Assembly: GCA_037389465.1 (NCBI GenBank)
Contig: JAZARR010000153.1
Location: forward strand, 2,899,001 to 2,963,000
DNA length: 64,000 nt
Direction of reading: 5' to 3'
From: Baylisascaris procyonis
Lineage: Eukaryota > Nematoda > Chromadorea > Rhabditida > Ascarididae
The first letter of the stretch is position 1, and every line of letters begins with the position of its first letter. The notes below the pieces were generated by a model that worked only from the letters and a program-made list of their open reading frames with translations, ran no database searches and was not told the origin of the DNA. This document shows, one piece after another, positions 38,401 to 51,291 of this stretch. The translations under genes were made by a program, and so were the position numbers.

Positions 38401-41400
38401 ACAGCCGCAATTCTTCACAAGCTCAGGATCGCAGCAAAAGAAGATAACGTTACAAATGGCGATTGAACGCGAACTTCAAACCAACGGATTCGGCTCTGTT
38501 CAATGTTAAGAACAAGGCGCCAACAAAAAAACGCAGTTTATTCTTTTGATAAATGCTGTCAGAAGTTGAATTTCATTAGCTCACGAGGTTGAAGAACTAA
38601 GCATCAAAGATGCAAACCTTCAAGTTCAAACTCGTCGTTGCCGTTCTCTTCGGAATAGCCAACACAGTCAGATGTAGCCGGCTGTGGCTTCGAAGGATCA
38701 GAGATTCCAAGACTTTCGAGTGTAGGAGCGTAGTAAGAAGACATCCCCGTTAAAGGTCTCAAAAGAAAACAATCATCCACTGATACCCAATAATCGGCAT
38801 TCCAATAAATTGCCCGAAACGAAGAAAACAGTAGGAAGGAACTGCGTCTCCTCCTTCAAACGCACAAAAGAATCAAGAAACACCATTCAAATGTGATTAT
38901 TTAGAAGCAGCGGATCTGCCGAATCTTTGATAGCAAAAGCCGGATCTGCTGTTCTAATCCATGACGGTAAATTGCACTTTCGGAGCTTCTACAATATTAG
39001 TTGCACAGGCAAATTAGGTGCAGCTAGCTTCAGCTGTGTAATAACTTCCAGTCAGATTAGGCGCAAGTTGCGCCTAGGATAAATATGAGCGCGCAAGTTG
39101 CGATTTGCTCGTGAAGTTATTTCCAGCCGATGGAAAACATTCACGAGGGTAAAGCAAGGCCCGCGAGTTGGGAAGGTTCTTACTCACAAGGGCTAAACAG
39201 ATGCACAGCTTAGCTACAAGACATTGAGGGAAATTTTCTCTTTTTCGGTGTATTTATCAGCCACCTTATCATTTGCCCTTCTCAACAAAGTATAACCTTC
39301 CCCACATGGCGTTCTTAATATGAGTTCAATTCATGAAAAACTATCGACGACACTGTCGCCTCAAATGTTTGAGCATACCAATGATAAAGAATTCATACGT
39401 TGCTCGAAAGATGCGGAAAATTCATCTGAACGACAGTAAATACTTTAAATGGGAATGAGCTCCCGGATTACGCTCGAAATTCCGTTTGCAAATGCCGCGC
39501 ATTCTTCAGTCTTACTTGGAAAATTCCAGCCTTTTAGCTGCAGATAAAATATTCGTAACGGTCCCTGCTAATGGTCGAAACAATACAAACAACTGGCTGA
39601 ACAATGAGTCAGTTTCGTAAAGGAAATACAATGTGAATTGCTGCAACCGCAAATGTCTCGAAAAGGCCATCTGATGGTCTTTTAAATGCACCTCCCTATC
39701 AGGTATGCTTTTACAGGATTTCATAAACATATTTACCGGGCCGGCACATAAACCGTAATGAAACGGAAAGTTCGCGTTCACCTTTGCCATTCTTCACCAG
39801 CGTCGAAGGCCATTTCAACAATCTCGCTACGAATCATAGGATCGGCTAGGCGCAGTTCGGGAGATTCTTTCACCAGCGAATCAGTCAACATTTTCGCATA
39901 AGGTGTCTTCTTGAACTTTTCACGTCGTTTTCTTTCTAGAGCCTTTTCAACCTCCTCTTCAAGCGGCTTCACCTGAATGGCTCCATTCACGGACCAAACG
40001 CTTAATATAACTAAACCGAACTAGCTACCTCCTGATATTCAAGGAAAGAGTTAAGAATAAACACGGACTTAATCTTGAGTGATACCACACGTGCCGAAGG
40101 GAGTGCCCACATCATTCTTTGCTACATACATCTCCACATAACAATATCAATCAAAGAAGTTATCACCATTTACCAGTTGAAACCCGTGAAACACAACTAC
40201 CCTGAATGACTAAATGAGTAAGCAATAAACGAGCATGACGACCTCTAGCTCAATCTCCTTTGCTTTTTTTTCTTCCTTACGCTTCATTTGTTCACTAGTC
40301 CTGCGTCTGGATTCCCGAAAAGCCGGAGGGTCCTCGCAGTTCTCCTGAAAAAGGAAGAAATTTTCTTGCACTTTATCTGCCTACCACAACTTGCGAAACA
40401 ATTCAAACAACGAATTCCGCCGTCTCAAAAAGATTCCATTGTGACCGCTGGTATAGCCAACAGCACGTCACATGCAATAGTGCACACTAGAGGATAAAAT
40501 GTCCTTACTTCCTGTGTAGTACAGTGGCCACAATGTCTCCCCACCCTGAACTTCAGGCTTTCAGTTGCCCCATCAATATTCGATTTTACAATTCTCCTCG
40601 TTCGGCCGCAACAATTCCTGCCTTCTTATGTCATGAACGGTATGCGGAGCTGGCGGATTATTTATTATGAGGCTACACCACAATTAACAACGAAGCTAAG
40701 AAGGTCTGTCATGCGACTTCGCTGACTGTATAAAAATAGATTCAGAACGTGCGAATAAAATATAACTGTAACCAAGGAATCAAAACATATTTCCACGCGA
40801 GAATACGTTTTCGTTTTAACCGAGTAAGGTGAATTAACGTTAGTAACCAACCAACTCAAATTCGGTTGCCAACAAAAGTTTCTAGAGGTATTTATCCATC
40901 AAAGCTCGATTTTCGCTCTAGTGGTCGCAAAATTACTTCTGCTCTAATGGATTGCTGTTGTTCGGTAAATCATCAATAGTTCTAAAACAAATCCGGTCTC
41001 AACCGAAAATCGGTTCTAATCGAAAGTGTCCAGTTCGCTAAATGCGTTTATTGCCTTTCTGCAAATGCCTTCATTTCGGCCTTCCCTATGGTCAGAAGCC
41101 ACTCTCTGCAAATATAGAGCAGCTATTCAGTCATGTGACTTGGCTCTTCGTGTGCAAAAAATGGATGAGATTGCTGAACACCAAGACTTTCGGCCTGCTA
41201 ATAGCAGACTGAAAAGATGAACTCCCACTTCAAAAAACTTGTAACTCTCTCCTGATCTCAGTCTTGGTGGCACATCTAAGGCGAAACAGGATAAAACTGC
41301 TGCTTAGGAGAACAGAGCCCGACATTCTTTTAGAAAAAAATTCATGAGCGACAATTTCCAATAAACGACCAACCAAGTCTACGACAGTAAATTCGTCAAT

Positions 41401-44400
41401 GGTTAGCTCGCTGGAGGGAGTTTTGCCGAATTCATCCAGCCTCTTTCTCACAACAGCCTCACTGATATGCACAACTCGGACGATGTCCCCGATGGTGCGG
41501 TTGAAGTTATAGCACCTTGCCGCCAGAAGTAACGCTGCACCGCATAGCCCAGTTGGGCGACGTCCCGTAGCTATCCAGTCCCGCTTCATTCGTTGTACCA
41601 GACGAGTCGCCAGAGACACTACCTGCAAATAATTTCCGCATTCCTTTCTTATAGGTGAAACTATTGCATAAGCAACAAAGTAGTGTGCAACTGAACAGAT
41701 TAACTCGCTTGGATGCAACCATTACTCTAGCAGACAAGATATAGTGATAAACGCAGTTTCGTTTAGCGAACCTCTTTTTCCTTCTCTCCAAACTCCAAAA
41801 GAATCGCGAATCGAAGGATATATAAGCATGGATCCGTAGCTGGCAGGTTGATTTTCAAAGAGCGCGCCAAGAAGTTCAGCGTGCGTCCCAAATCGAAAAC
41901 GTTCACCTGAAACTTGTGCATCCTCAATGAAGCATAAAACTGAAAATGTATCTCGACGCAAGTAATATTTCAACATAATAAATGACGATTCCTCAAGAAA
42001 CCATAACGAGGTTTCATCACTCCACTCCGCTGCCGCCTTTCTGTTAGTTTCTTGAACAAAGAAAGACATGATCAAAATTCATGTCTCCCTCCTCCCCTTT
42101 CCATCAGATGGAACTAAACTCTTTAGGATGCAACCTGCTTCACATCGTTAGCCAAGTGGCGGATTCACCTACCTAGAATAAAGCACGGAAAGGTTACACA
42201 GCATCTCCTGAAAACACTTCCATTTCGTTCCCATCTAATCTGCTGGACAACTGAAGCTATGCTTCAGGAAGCACTATACTCCTTTGTAAATTGGTTCGGA
42301 ATCCAACTTCGACTATACATCCCCAATGCCCACATTCATCCAATAGGCTTCATGAGCCAAATCACAGAAATACCAACGCAAACTGCTCTATGGCCCATCT
42401 CCCCTTCCCTCTTATTTTGAGATGCCTAACGTCACATCGTCTATCTCATAGCAGGTCGTTAAGAATTCTTTTGAGAAATGCGAGTATCCAACCTGAATCA
42501 CATGGCACGCATTTAAAACTGGTTATCTCTTCCACCATATCCTCCAATAATTTATGTCAGCTAAGTGACCAATCAATTTTTTTTTATATTTTTGATGGAA
42601 TCTCGTCAACTAAGCATTCGATTGTCACAGAAGACCACAACAGAAAGCATCCGAAGTTACTCAATAAACCTGAGTGACATCGCTGAAGTCGAGTAAAAGG
42701 TGGGCGGTATTTTCGAGACGACATGTCATATAGAGACAAGCTGCCACCACATGTGAACGCATTCGACCACGAGTGAAATGACGGCAGACACACATTTTGA
42801 AGAAGTTATATGCAGTATCGATGCAATGCTGATTTATATGCAATTGACTTGCGATCTGCAACAGGAAATCTCGAGTATTGGAATGCGACGAATTTGCTGC
42901 AACCTTAAAAGCGAAAACGGATTACTGATAAAAGTGCCCGTTAATGGAGTCAGCAATTTCGTCATGGACATGCAAATAAACAAAAAAATCACATCAAAAA
43001 TCTGAAAGTCATTTGCAGTTCTCAAAAGGCCTCCCGAAAAGACCTTAGCAAGGTGAGTGAAACGTGCTTCTATAGACTCATTTCCTTAAAGATGAAACGA
43101 ATTGCGCAACTGCATTTGCACAAAGGACCACTTTCTTACACAATAGTTCAGCTTTTGCTACTCCAGCTATGTTTGACAACAGTAAAAAATTTCAAGCCGA
43201 GAGCAAATATTACCAACTCCCAACGAAATTGCCGTACTCAAACAAGTCAGACGCCGATGTTGAGTCAAACTGTACAACAAATTATTGAGCTTATTGTTCA
43301 CGGGCATGACTTCAAGTATATCAGAGATAGAACATATTCCACACTTATTAGCACAAGCACCTGGTGTAACGTGAGTGCGAAATGCAACTTCAAGAATCAC
43401 CTCCACAACAAGCTTCTTTCCTTTCATATACGTTACTTCTCTGGGCTCCTGACGAGGAAGGCCTGGTACACCTGAGAGGGTATGTGGCTGCGCATGATCG
43501 TGAGAAACGAATTGGCCTGAACACAGTGAGTTTGTGCACCAATGGTTAGAATATTCCAGCATCCAAAACTGCGAAATCTAGTGGCTTATTCCACGATTTT
43601 CTAAAGCTGCAGTCCTATGCTATTAGTACCATTTAAATTTAGCAGTGCAGAAATAAGCGGGACGTACTTACGACCTATCACCGAAGCACACAATCAGCAA
43701 TTATCGTTAGCAGGCATATCAAACAGATTAATTCGAGAATATAATGCGGCTGCTGGTTGGAAAGTCGGCCACGTTGTCCAGAATATCAAAAAAAAAGGGG
43801 GAGGAGATTGACCGATGCGGCGTATGCTAGCTAATCCCGTACCAACGTGTACACATTCAAGGCGCACTGTCCTGAAGGATACGTAATCCTTCCTCCAACT
43901 CCCACAGCATGATATTTTGCACGGCCGCTGTTGTACTTTGAGGTCTGGCTGAGAATGAGTAGAGGCAAGGGAGGAGAAGGATGCATCGTCAAAATCTTCT
44001 TAACCTCCTCCAGCCTGCACACCAACCTATCCGCCATGTTGAATATAGAAAAAGGCTCCACTGGAGCAGCAAAAGAAACTCAGGAACGTTACCAAACATA
44101 TTAAGCAAAACCTTCTTTTTAAGCTGAGCCAAATAAAACGAAGTTCCATGGTTCTCTGGACGCCAAACGAAGTTTTTTGCTCTTACAAAATTAGAGAACT
44201 GAACACCTGTCGAATAAGTGGAAAAACGCTGGTCAGTCAATATGTAGAGTGCGAAAATTTGCATCTACAAAGAAAGTTGTGAAAATACATGTGCAAACAT
44301 AAAAGGAAATGTTTGCAAAGTGCTACTCAATACAGCCTGTAGCATCGTGTAAACGGAAATGAAAATCACAACGATGTACTTATAGACCAATCCTTACCAA

Positions 44401-44557
44401 CTAAGGTACTTCCACCATCGCTTCTTTCTTGATAAGTCACATCCGAAACAATCGCTGACTCCTCGAGCACCATACCGCAATTCATACATGTGGAATCGCC
44501 CCGAGCAGCGTCGTCATCGATCTCAGAACTTCCACAATGCGGGCATATGCGTCCCAT
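35476..44557 (-). CDS. brf-1: TFIIIB 90-kDa subunit BRF1
   Basis: Eleven exons on the minus strand join in phase from ATG to TAG, giving 596 aa: 44557-44398, 43516-43401, 42855-42670, 41906-41772, 41622-41374, 40344-40243, 39972-39782, 38757-38618, 37625-37514, 36735-36600 and 35739-35476. BRF1 bridges TBP and RNA polymerase III at tRNA and 5S genes in the nucleus. Exon 1 is the zinc ribbon (CPHC and CMNC pairs). Exons 3-4 hold the first cyclin fold ([19 protein letters not shown]) and exon 5 the second ([21 protein letters not shown]). Exon 6 begins with the family's CEDPPAF. Exon 9 carries the TBP-binding core ([16 protein letters not shown]), and exon 11 starts with [13 protein letters not shown], which matches the vertebrate C-terminal block. 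Acceptors mostly read TTTCAG or TTGCAG. The length is close to, but a little shorter than, vertebrate BRF1. It is nested, in the opposite direction, inside the SXP/RAL-2 array. Confidence 0.95.
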
Positions 44558-46663
44558 CGCCTCACCTTAAAAAATGTTTATTTATTTATTTATTCATTTA
44601 TTCATTTGTTCCAACGTCTCGTAGTAGGAAAGCATAAAAAAGTGAGCATGAATAGCAACAATGAGCGACACATTCGCAAAGCTACAATTTAGACGAACCG
44701 ACATCTAATTCATATGAGCAGTAATAACGTATAGACAGAAAAGACTTAGCCGCAGCTTAGCAGTTGAAGGAGTTGATGCGCTAACGATTTCCAGACTCGT
44801 ACGACGCAAAGCTGGGAATTAAGCAGTAGAACATTATTTGCGCTGCAACATCTTTGGACGAGCTCAAATTGACGCGAACATCGACAAAAGGGGGGGGGGT
44901 GAAACATTGCTGACATCCGGATGTCGGAAAAACCGAACGCAATTTCATAGCAAAGAATCAAGTCCAACTTGAGACTGCGATATTCAAGTGACTGCAGGTC
45001 GAAAACTTTCAGATGGTGTGATTTGCTTGATAAAGACAAGGGTAAATTTTACGAAAAGCAATACAACTGAAGCGTTTTTGAATCGAAGAACCTGACATCA
45101 GAATAGAAATAATAGGGTCACAGAGGAATGAAATATTCCTCAACGATTCGGGAGTGGGCGAATTCGACGATTTTTGAGCGAAAATGGAACATTTAAATTT
45201 CCATTTTTGATTTATTATTGACGTCAAACATGCGTCTGCTAAAAACCTCTTGCTGGAGCATTGCTCTTGGCAAGAGATTTTATGATTTAAAAAGGTATGA
45301 GAGAGGGTGTGCCATTGCTAGTAGCTTATAGAATTAAATCGACCAGCGCAATATACAAAGCGATGGGTTGCATCCGGAGAATAACTCGAGTATTATATTT
45401 GCAGACCGACATATGCATGTTTTGGTTGGCTTTATGAGGCTGTTATTGTAGAAAGGGTTGACGATACGTCGTCGTTAAAATGTCTGTATCAAACATCAAC
45501 AAGAAGGGACACCCTCTCCTCTTTCTCGTATCGTTGTTTCCTTGGGCAGTGAAGATAGCTCAACTTTTCTCGTTCAACAAAATTGCATCTGTAGAGTGCA
45601 GGAAATCACAAAAGTTCTGCAAAAAATTATTCAGCGTGGAGGTGCGGGTGCTCCCCAGATCATAAACTGCCCCTTCACGGTTCCTGTTTCTGTAGGTTTT
45701 AGAAACATACACCGCTCGAAGTGAACACCCTTCATGTCTCGATAGGTAACTTTTCCTTGAAATTTTGGTACAGCCCCTCGGTAAAAAATTTAATTGCTAG
45801 CATAAACGGCTGTGACAAGTGATATTCTAGTGAAGAGCAACTTTCGCTTTGAAGCATTTTTCTTCACTTATTTTCACTTTTGAAGTTGGCACTAACGAGA
45901 GAATTAAAAAACATTCGTCGAAGTCAAGAATGTACGCATGTATATCCATTAGACCACAAAAAAACCAATGATAGTATGATAGCTCTACCGTCACTTCGAA
46001 ACGAATGATTAACCATGAAGATGAAAACACATCAGGAGAACTGAAGTCATTCCCCTAAGAGACGCCAATAACAACGTATTTTAGATGAAGCTAGGGCCAG
46101 CTAAAAATTATAAATACCAGTTTCCTCTGAGAAGGAGATCACTCTCTGGCAGAAAGCTTCATCAAGTTTTTTTTTTGAGAAAAAGTTTGAAAGACCTTTT
46201 GAAAAAAAGACTTTTCAAAGAGAAAAGTTTTAAGGTTTGAGAAGAAAAGAAGACGCTATCCTTCTACAGCTCGGAGGAAAAATGAAACCATCAAAATCCT
46301 TTTTGAACAGTACACCTCTTAAATAAGAGGCTCCTCAAAAAGGACGTGAAAAAACGGAACGCGTCTCTTTCTATCAAAAGGAAAGTGATATATGGTGATT
46401 TCCACTAATCGAACGGCAAAAGCTTTGATATGCTTCGTGGCGGAAATTAAAATATTTGGCTTTTCTTCACAAATTTACTAACATATTTGTCGATCCATTT
46501 GAAACTCTAGTAAACTAAAAATTCAACTGATACACCTTCTGTGACATCCGACACCTCAAGGGAACAATGAGTTCGCTTGTGGCTCGCCACGTTAAACAAA
46601 TCGCCGTCTAATTTTGAACGAGACCAGATCGACATTCCGTGGAACGAAGTTGCAAAGGCAAGC
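44558..46663. other. Region between BRF1 and gene E
   Basis: The start holds a TTTA-type simple repeat (44577-44607), in or near the BRF1 promoter. A plus-strand frame of about 60 codons around 45490-45700 (PSPLSRIVVSLGSEDSS onward) reads like coding DNA but has no ATG and is out of frame with the nearby ATG at 45480, so it may be a pseudogene fragment. No spacer module or retrotransposon copy is present before E. Confidence 0.45.
44577..44607. repeat. (TTTA)n/(TTCA)n simple repeat
   Basis: Tetranucleotide run TTTATTTATTTATTCATTTATTCATTT, immediately upstream of the BRF1 start codon. Confidence 0.9.
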
Positions 46664-46953
46664 TGACGTCACAAAATGCAGTTTCTCTTCAAGGATAAGC
46701 CAGCCTTGGAGCGCTCTATTTGCACTTCCCGCTCCCGTTTCTTTTCATCGCTCCCCTTGTCTATTTCTCTCTCATACACGAACTACCCTGCATATTCTTA
46801 TATCCTCTACACGGTATTTGCTTATACACAAAACATGCTTAAAAACCTGAGACTTTTTCGTTCACCAATGCTTCTTTTCCTTTTTACAGGATCTGTCAAC
46901 AAATGATGCGTCAGCCTCGAGAAATGGAGCACCATTCGTTGCGGGTATAAATA
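46664..46953 (+). promoter_or_regulatory. Promoter region of gene E
   Basis: TGACGTCA is at 46664-46671 (334 bp before the ATG). TTTTTACAG ends at 46889, and TATAAATA at 46946-46953 is 52 bp before the ATG. The GTTGATC/GATCAAC dyad of the other copies is destroyed here. Confidence 0.55.
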
Positions 46954-46997
46954 GGCCGACTACTGCAATTAGATCGGCCTCGGCGGTACTTCCAACA

Positions 46998-49324
46998 ATG
47001 AACTACTTGGCATTGCTCACCTTTGTCGCGTTACTGTTATGCCATTTGACGATCGGCGGTGCACAACCACACGGTGATGCACGATTCCCCGGGGGATTCA
47101 ACAGAGACGAACCGATGAACCACCCTCATCCGAGAGGGTTTGGTGGAGGCCCTAAGTCTGAATTCTTCAAAATCTGCTCTCCGTGGCATCCATTCGGGCG
47201 ATGGTGGCTGCCCGAATTCCTCAAGAACGTTTCCCATGACGGTATGGACAAGTTTTGCGATATTGTATGGAATGAAAATCTGACAAAGGCCGAAACCGAA
47301 CAACAGCTCGATCAGTGGGCTCACGACCAAGGAGGAGACGTTTATGTAAGTTTGCGCTTCATTCAGATCATACCAACGTCTCTACGTGCAAGTCTGAGTT
47401 TACATTTGTAGAGCGCATTATGCTAATATCGTGTTCTTACGTATCTGCCTGTATTAGTGAGATTGCCTGACAGTTTCAACTCAGGTACATAGAGTCAGGA
47501 TTATAGAATTTTGCGACTATCGTGCACACCATAGCCGCATCGAATTCGATGATGACATGACGATTCCGAGAGCATCTGCAGACACTCGAAGGTGGCAAGA
47601 AAATTTTCATACATTACACAATGATCGGTTACTCGTTTACCGTCGGTGAGGCCACAGAAAAACGGAACTTTGTAGGATTCACACGATTAGCTGATATACG
47701 TATATGGACATGTAATGATTATTAAGTATAATCTACTATTTCTTAAATATTGTTAAAACAGCATGCAAGATGAATGAGACGATGAAAAACTTTCGGTAGG
47801 AGCTCCCCTCTCTCCCTCCCCCTTCCCCGATGTGCTTCCCTAATCGTTCTAGGTAGTCTCCTTCTTCTACACTCCTTTCCTAATTTCTCTTCCTCGTTTT
47901 CGTCAATTGTGAGTGCAAAAAACCCTTAAAGTTCGTCAGCTTATGAGTATGTGGAATGCTTTATAGTCCACAGGTGATTTCACATACGGATATTGCGAAA
48001 AGATGCCAAAGTCAATTTTGTAATTTTGCGATTTCAAACGGTACAACAGAAAGGAGATTACTATGATGAACTTGCAAAAATACTTTCTTAACCAGAAGTT
48101 GCGACAAGTATTCATAAGATCCGTAATCTGCAATCTATTCGATGGACTTCTTTGAAGTATTCCTTAAATTTCCGTGAATAGTGATTACAATTCGCGCTCT
48201 TTGAAAGTTGAGTGATGGATAGTCGTGCTCCTCCCCTTGCCATGGCCACCATTTGGCTGCAGAAGCTTGAACTGCAGCATAGAAATAGCTCTTTCATCTT
48301 TCAGAATGACTTCTCTCGATCCTGATGCATCTTTCAATAGACTTTTACTGCCGTGAAGTCTGTTGTGCTCCCTGAACACCATCTCCCTTGTTATGCTCAT
48401 CGGGAACTCCAATCACAACGCTATTTACTGGTGGAATAACTCATTCTATGCTTGCAGGAGAAATTCAAGAATTATACGGATAAAAAAAAACAGATGCGAG
48501 AAAATGTTCAGCAGAAAATCCAGGAACTTATTGCGAATGTCAGCAAATTCTTTGACGATGAGGAAAAGATTCTGAGCGATACGAGTTTGACAAGGGAACA
48601 AGAAAAAGAACAGGTAAATTATTTACTGCTTAAAGCACCTAACGAGATGCACGAATCTCTTACGAGTACAAATTTAGTTCAACAATGAAATGCTTCAAAA
48701 CCACAAGCTGTACTTTGGCTTGTTTTTCCTCCTCACCAAAAAGACGCTCGAAACTTCATCGCAAAAAATTCGCAGAACTAAAATTCCAGTCACCGCAACT
48801 TTTTCGGTCTATTTTCCTCAATGAATTAATATTGTCATGCCAGAAAAATTCTTTTAATCTCATTCACCTCAGTTATCACGGGAGAATTGAATAAATTCTA
48901 TGTGTCTCTCATACGAAGCACAAAAAAATCACAGCTGGAGCTCCATACTAGCTAAGATGTTTACTTGAGGTCATTTCAGCTGATGGATCTAAAGATGGAA
49001 ACCGGCTGGGCCGTAGTGGGACTTGCGCATGTGATAAGAAAAGAAGCAGGCTTCCTTGCTGGTGAACATCGACGAGGACCCTGCCCTCCATGTGGATCGA
49101 TGTTCCCACCTATGCCACCACCATTCCCACCTATGCCACGGCCATTCCCAGAGCATGGTTTTGGTTTTGGTCCCGATATGCTCGGCAGAGGATCGCGATT
49201 CCCAGGTGATGACGGTGAACCTTTTGGACCATACGGACCTTTCAATCAAGATGGACGCTTCGAACAAAATGAACTACCTGGACGAAATGGACCACCTGAG
49301 CATAACGGGCCTATGCCGGCATAG
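46998..49324 (+). CDS. SXP/RAL-2 family secreted protein, copy E
   Basis: Exons 46998-47345, 48458-48613 and 48980-49324 join in phase 0 to give about 282 aa, the longest of the family here. Signal peptide and Cys60/Cys87 are conserved. The domain reads WNENLTKAETEQQLDQWAHDQGG across exon 1 and EKFKNYTDKKKQ to LTREQEKEQ in exon 2. Exon 3 replaces GPCPGC with GPCPPC and expands the proline tract to MPPPFPPMPRPFP, accounting for the extra length; the tail is PFGPYGPFNQDGRFEQ. Exon 1 ends GTTTAT followed by a normal GTAAG donor. Poly(A) signal AATAAA is at 49375-49380. Intron 1 lacks the candidate micro-exon because about 15 bp there are deleted or changed. It is first on the right side of the BRF1 interruption. 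Confidence 0.93.
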
Positions 49325-51291
49325 AAATGATCAGAGAATGGAATGAGGATGATTGCGAAGTGGCTACGAAAACGAATAAAGCTGAACTTGATTCAGGAGA
49401 ACGATTTGACAGAAGTCTAATAAATTAACTCCATAATAATATTCAAAGAATCCGATGTGTGAAATTTTTTCTTTTTTTGTTCTTCTGTAAGGAATAATAT
49501 CGTTTATCTCTCAGCTTCGCTCATGCACGAAATAGATGTTTTTAACTAGAGTGCAGACGCCTGCGAAAAGTGATGGATGACATGATATGAGCTTATGCGA
49601 TTTTGCTTAGCATCAATGACATCAATCGACTCCATCCAAAATAACAGGATATCAATCGACTGTGCATTTATATTCAGTTATGACTAAACTGCTTGCATGA
49701 ATCCTTCACAAAACATTAGCCAGAATGCGTTTTTTGCAAACTCATTCAGAAATGCGTCATTTGCCGTTGTCGTATTTATGCGTTCGTTAGCAGCTCCAGC
49801 TCGAGCACCACTGAAGCTGAAGTAACAGAATATTGCAGGCAAAATATGCATCGCAGCGAGATCTCTTGCAGCACCTTTCACCTATGAAGGTAGTTATCCA
49901 CATTAAAATCTAGAAAAAATTTGCACTCATTTCACCCCCGGATCGTCTCTCCGCCTACATTAGGTTGGACTCCAAGAAAAGCGATTCTCTAGCAGAGTTT
50001 AGCTCACAAAAAGGGGTGCTAGCCCGTATATAGATACCAAAAACGAAAACGGGGATCATCAGTTTTTTGGAAGAGAGAGAGTTAGGAGTCAAGATTTGTG
50101 CGGTTTAAAAATTATAAGTGAGATAGGCCTGTCCAAGTATTAAACAATTCAATAAGAGCGAAACCGATCACGATTCATAATGGGTCGTCTAAATTACCGA
50201 AGCACAGGATGCATTGTAAATGCATCGCACAAATCACGGTGTTTGTATCAACTATAACAGTGCCGGATATAAAACAAAGCTATAACAAAGATGCGGTGTC
50301 AGTTGACCGCTCCTTTAATGTACTGAAAACCAGTTTCCCTGAAATTCCGGCAGTAATCCACACATTACTTGTGGTTTTGGATTAACTGCCAAGACCTGGC
50401 TGCTATATGTGAAACTGTTTCAAACGTGCAACAACAAATTATTCAGTTCCTTGTGAATAAATAAACTGGCCTGACTTCGCCACTTTAACCCTTATTCTTC
50501 CACAAATTCAACAACCACCTAGCTAGATCCTCCCCAGTTTGCCAACTAAGCTCGTTATTCGCTTTATAGCTTCATGACCGCCCGACACCTCAAGCATGGG
50601 TGACAAATAATTAATATACTACTAAACAATAATATCAGGCGCAATTACACAATTATAACCACAAATACGAGCACAGTCTGCCGTAAACGAAATCAGATTC
50701 GGGGGCTGGAATAGTAGAATTCCAGCAGTAAAATCATGAGCAAAATGTTAGAACATTATACAGATACTGCAGACCTCAAACGCTAAAACAGTAACCTATG
50801 ACGATGAATAAATGAGGAAGAACCATCCTTTATAGAAGTGAACAAAAACGAATAAGACAAAAAACACCAACCACTCTCGAGCCTCACCAAACTGCACAAT
50901 GACAGGCTTTGCTTGCCGACGTTTGAACACAAATTTCACAATATCATTAGTTAGCGTTTTCCACCTCAAGACCCATTTTGAATTTCGCGCCTCTAGCAAC
51001 GCTATTTCCAATTAGCGTTTCTCGCCACATAAATGGTCTATTTAGCGATCGAATTTATCAATAGTACGTGATGGGCTATTCTTACAGTTGTTATTGCTTA
51101 GTAACCTTTAAAACTGCGTGGAATACGGAATTGCATTTAATATCAGCTGCGCTACCACTTTTCTCTATCTGTATTGTGGCCGGCTCATTGTGAAGTCAAG
51201 ATATTAGGGGCAATTTGATGCTCACGAAACTCATTTCGATGTTAATCAATGAACATTTCACCAGCTGATTATTCAAAATGAGACTAAGATC

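Noticed and set aside
42291..42677. 128-codon plus-strand ORF inside BRF1
   Set aside because: Lies across intron 3 and touches exon 3 of BRF1 on the opposite strand. Composition is His/Ser/Asn-rich without any domain.
49684..49851. Minus-strand 55-codon ORF with hydrophobic N-terminus
   Set aside because: Too short, no conserved neighbour copy and no clear acceptor or poly(A) signal. Noted only in the spacer entry.
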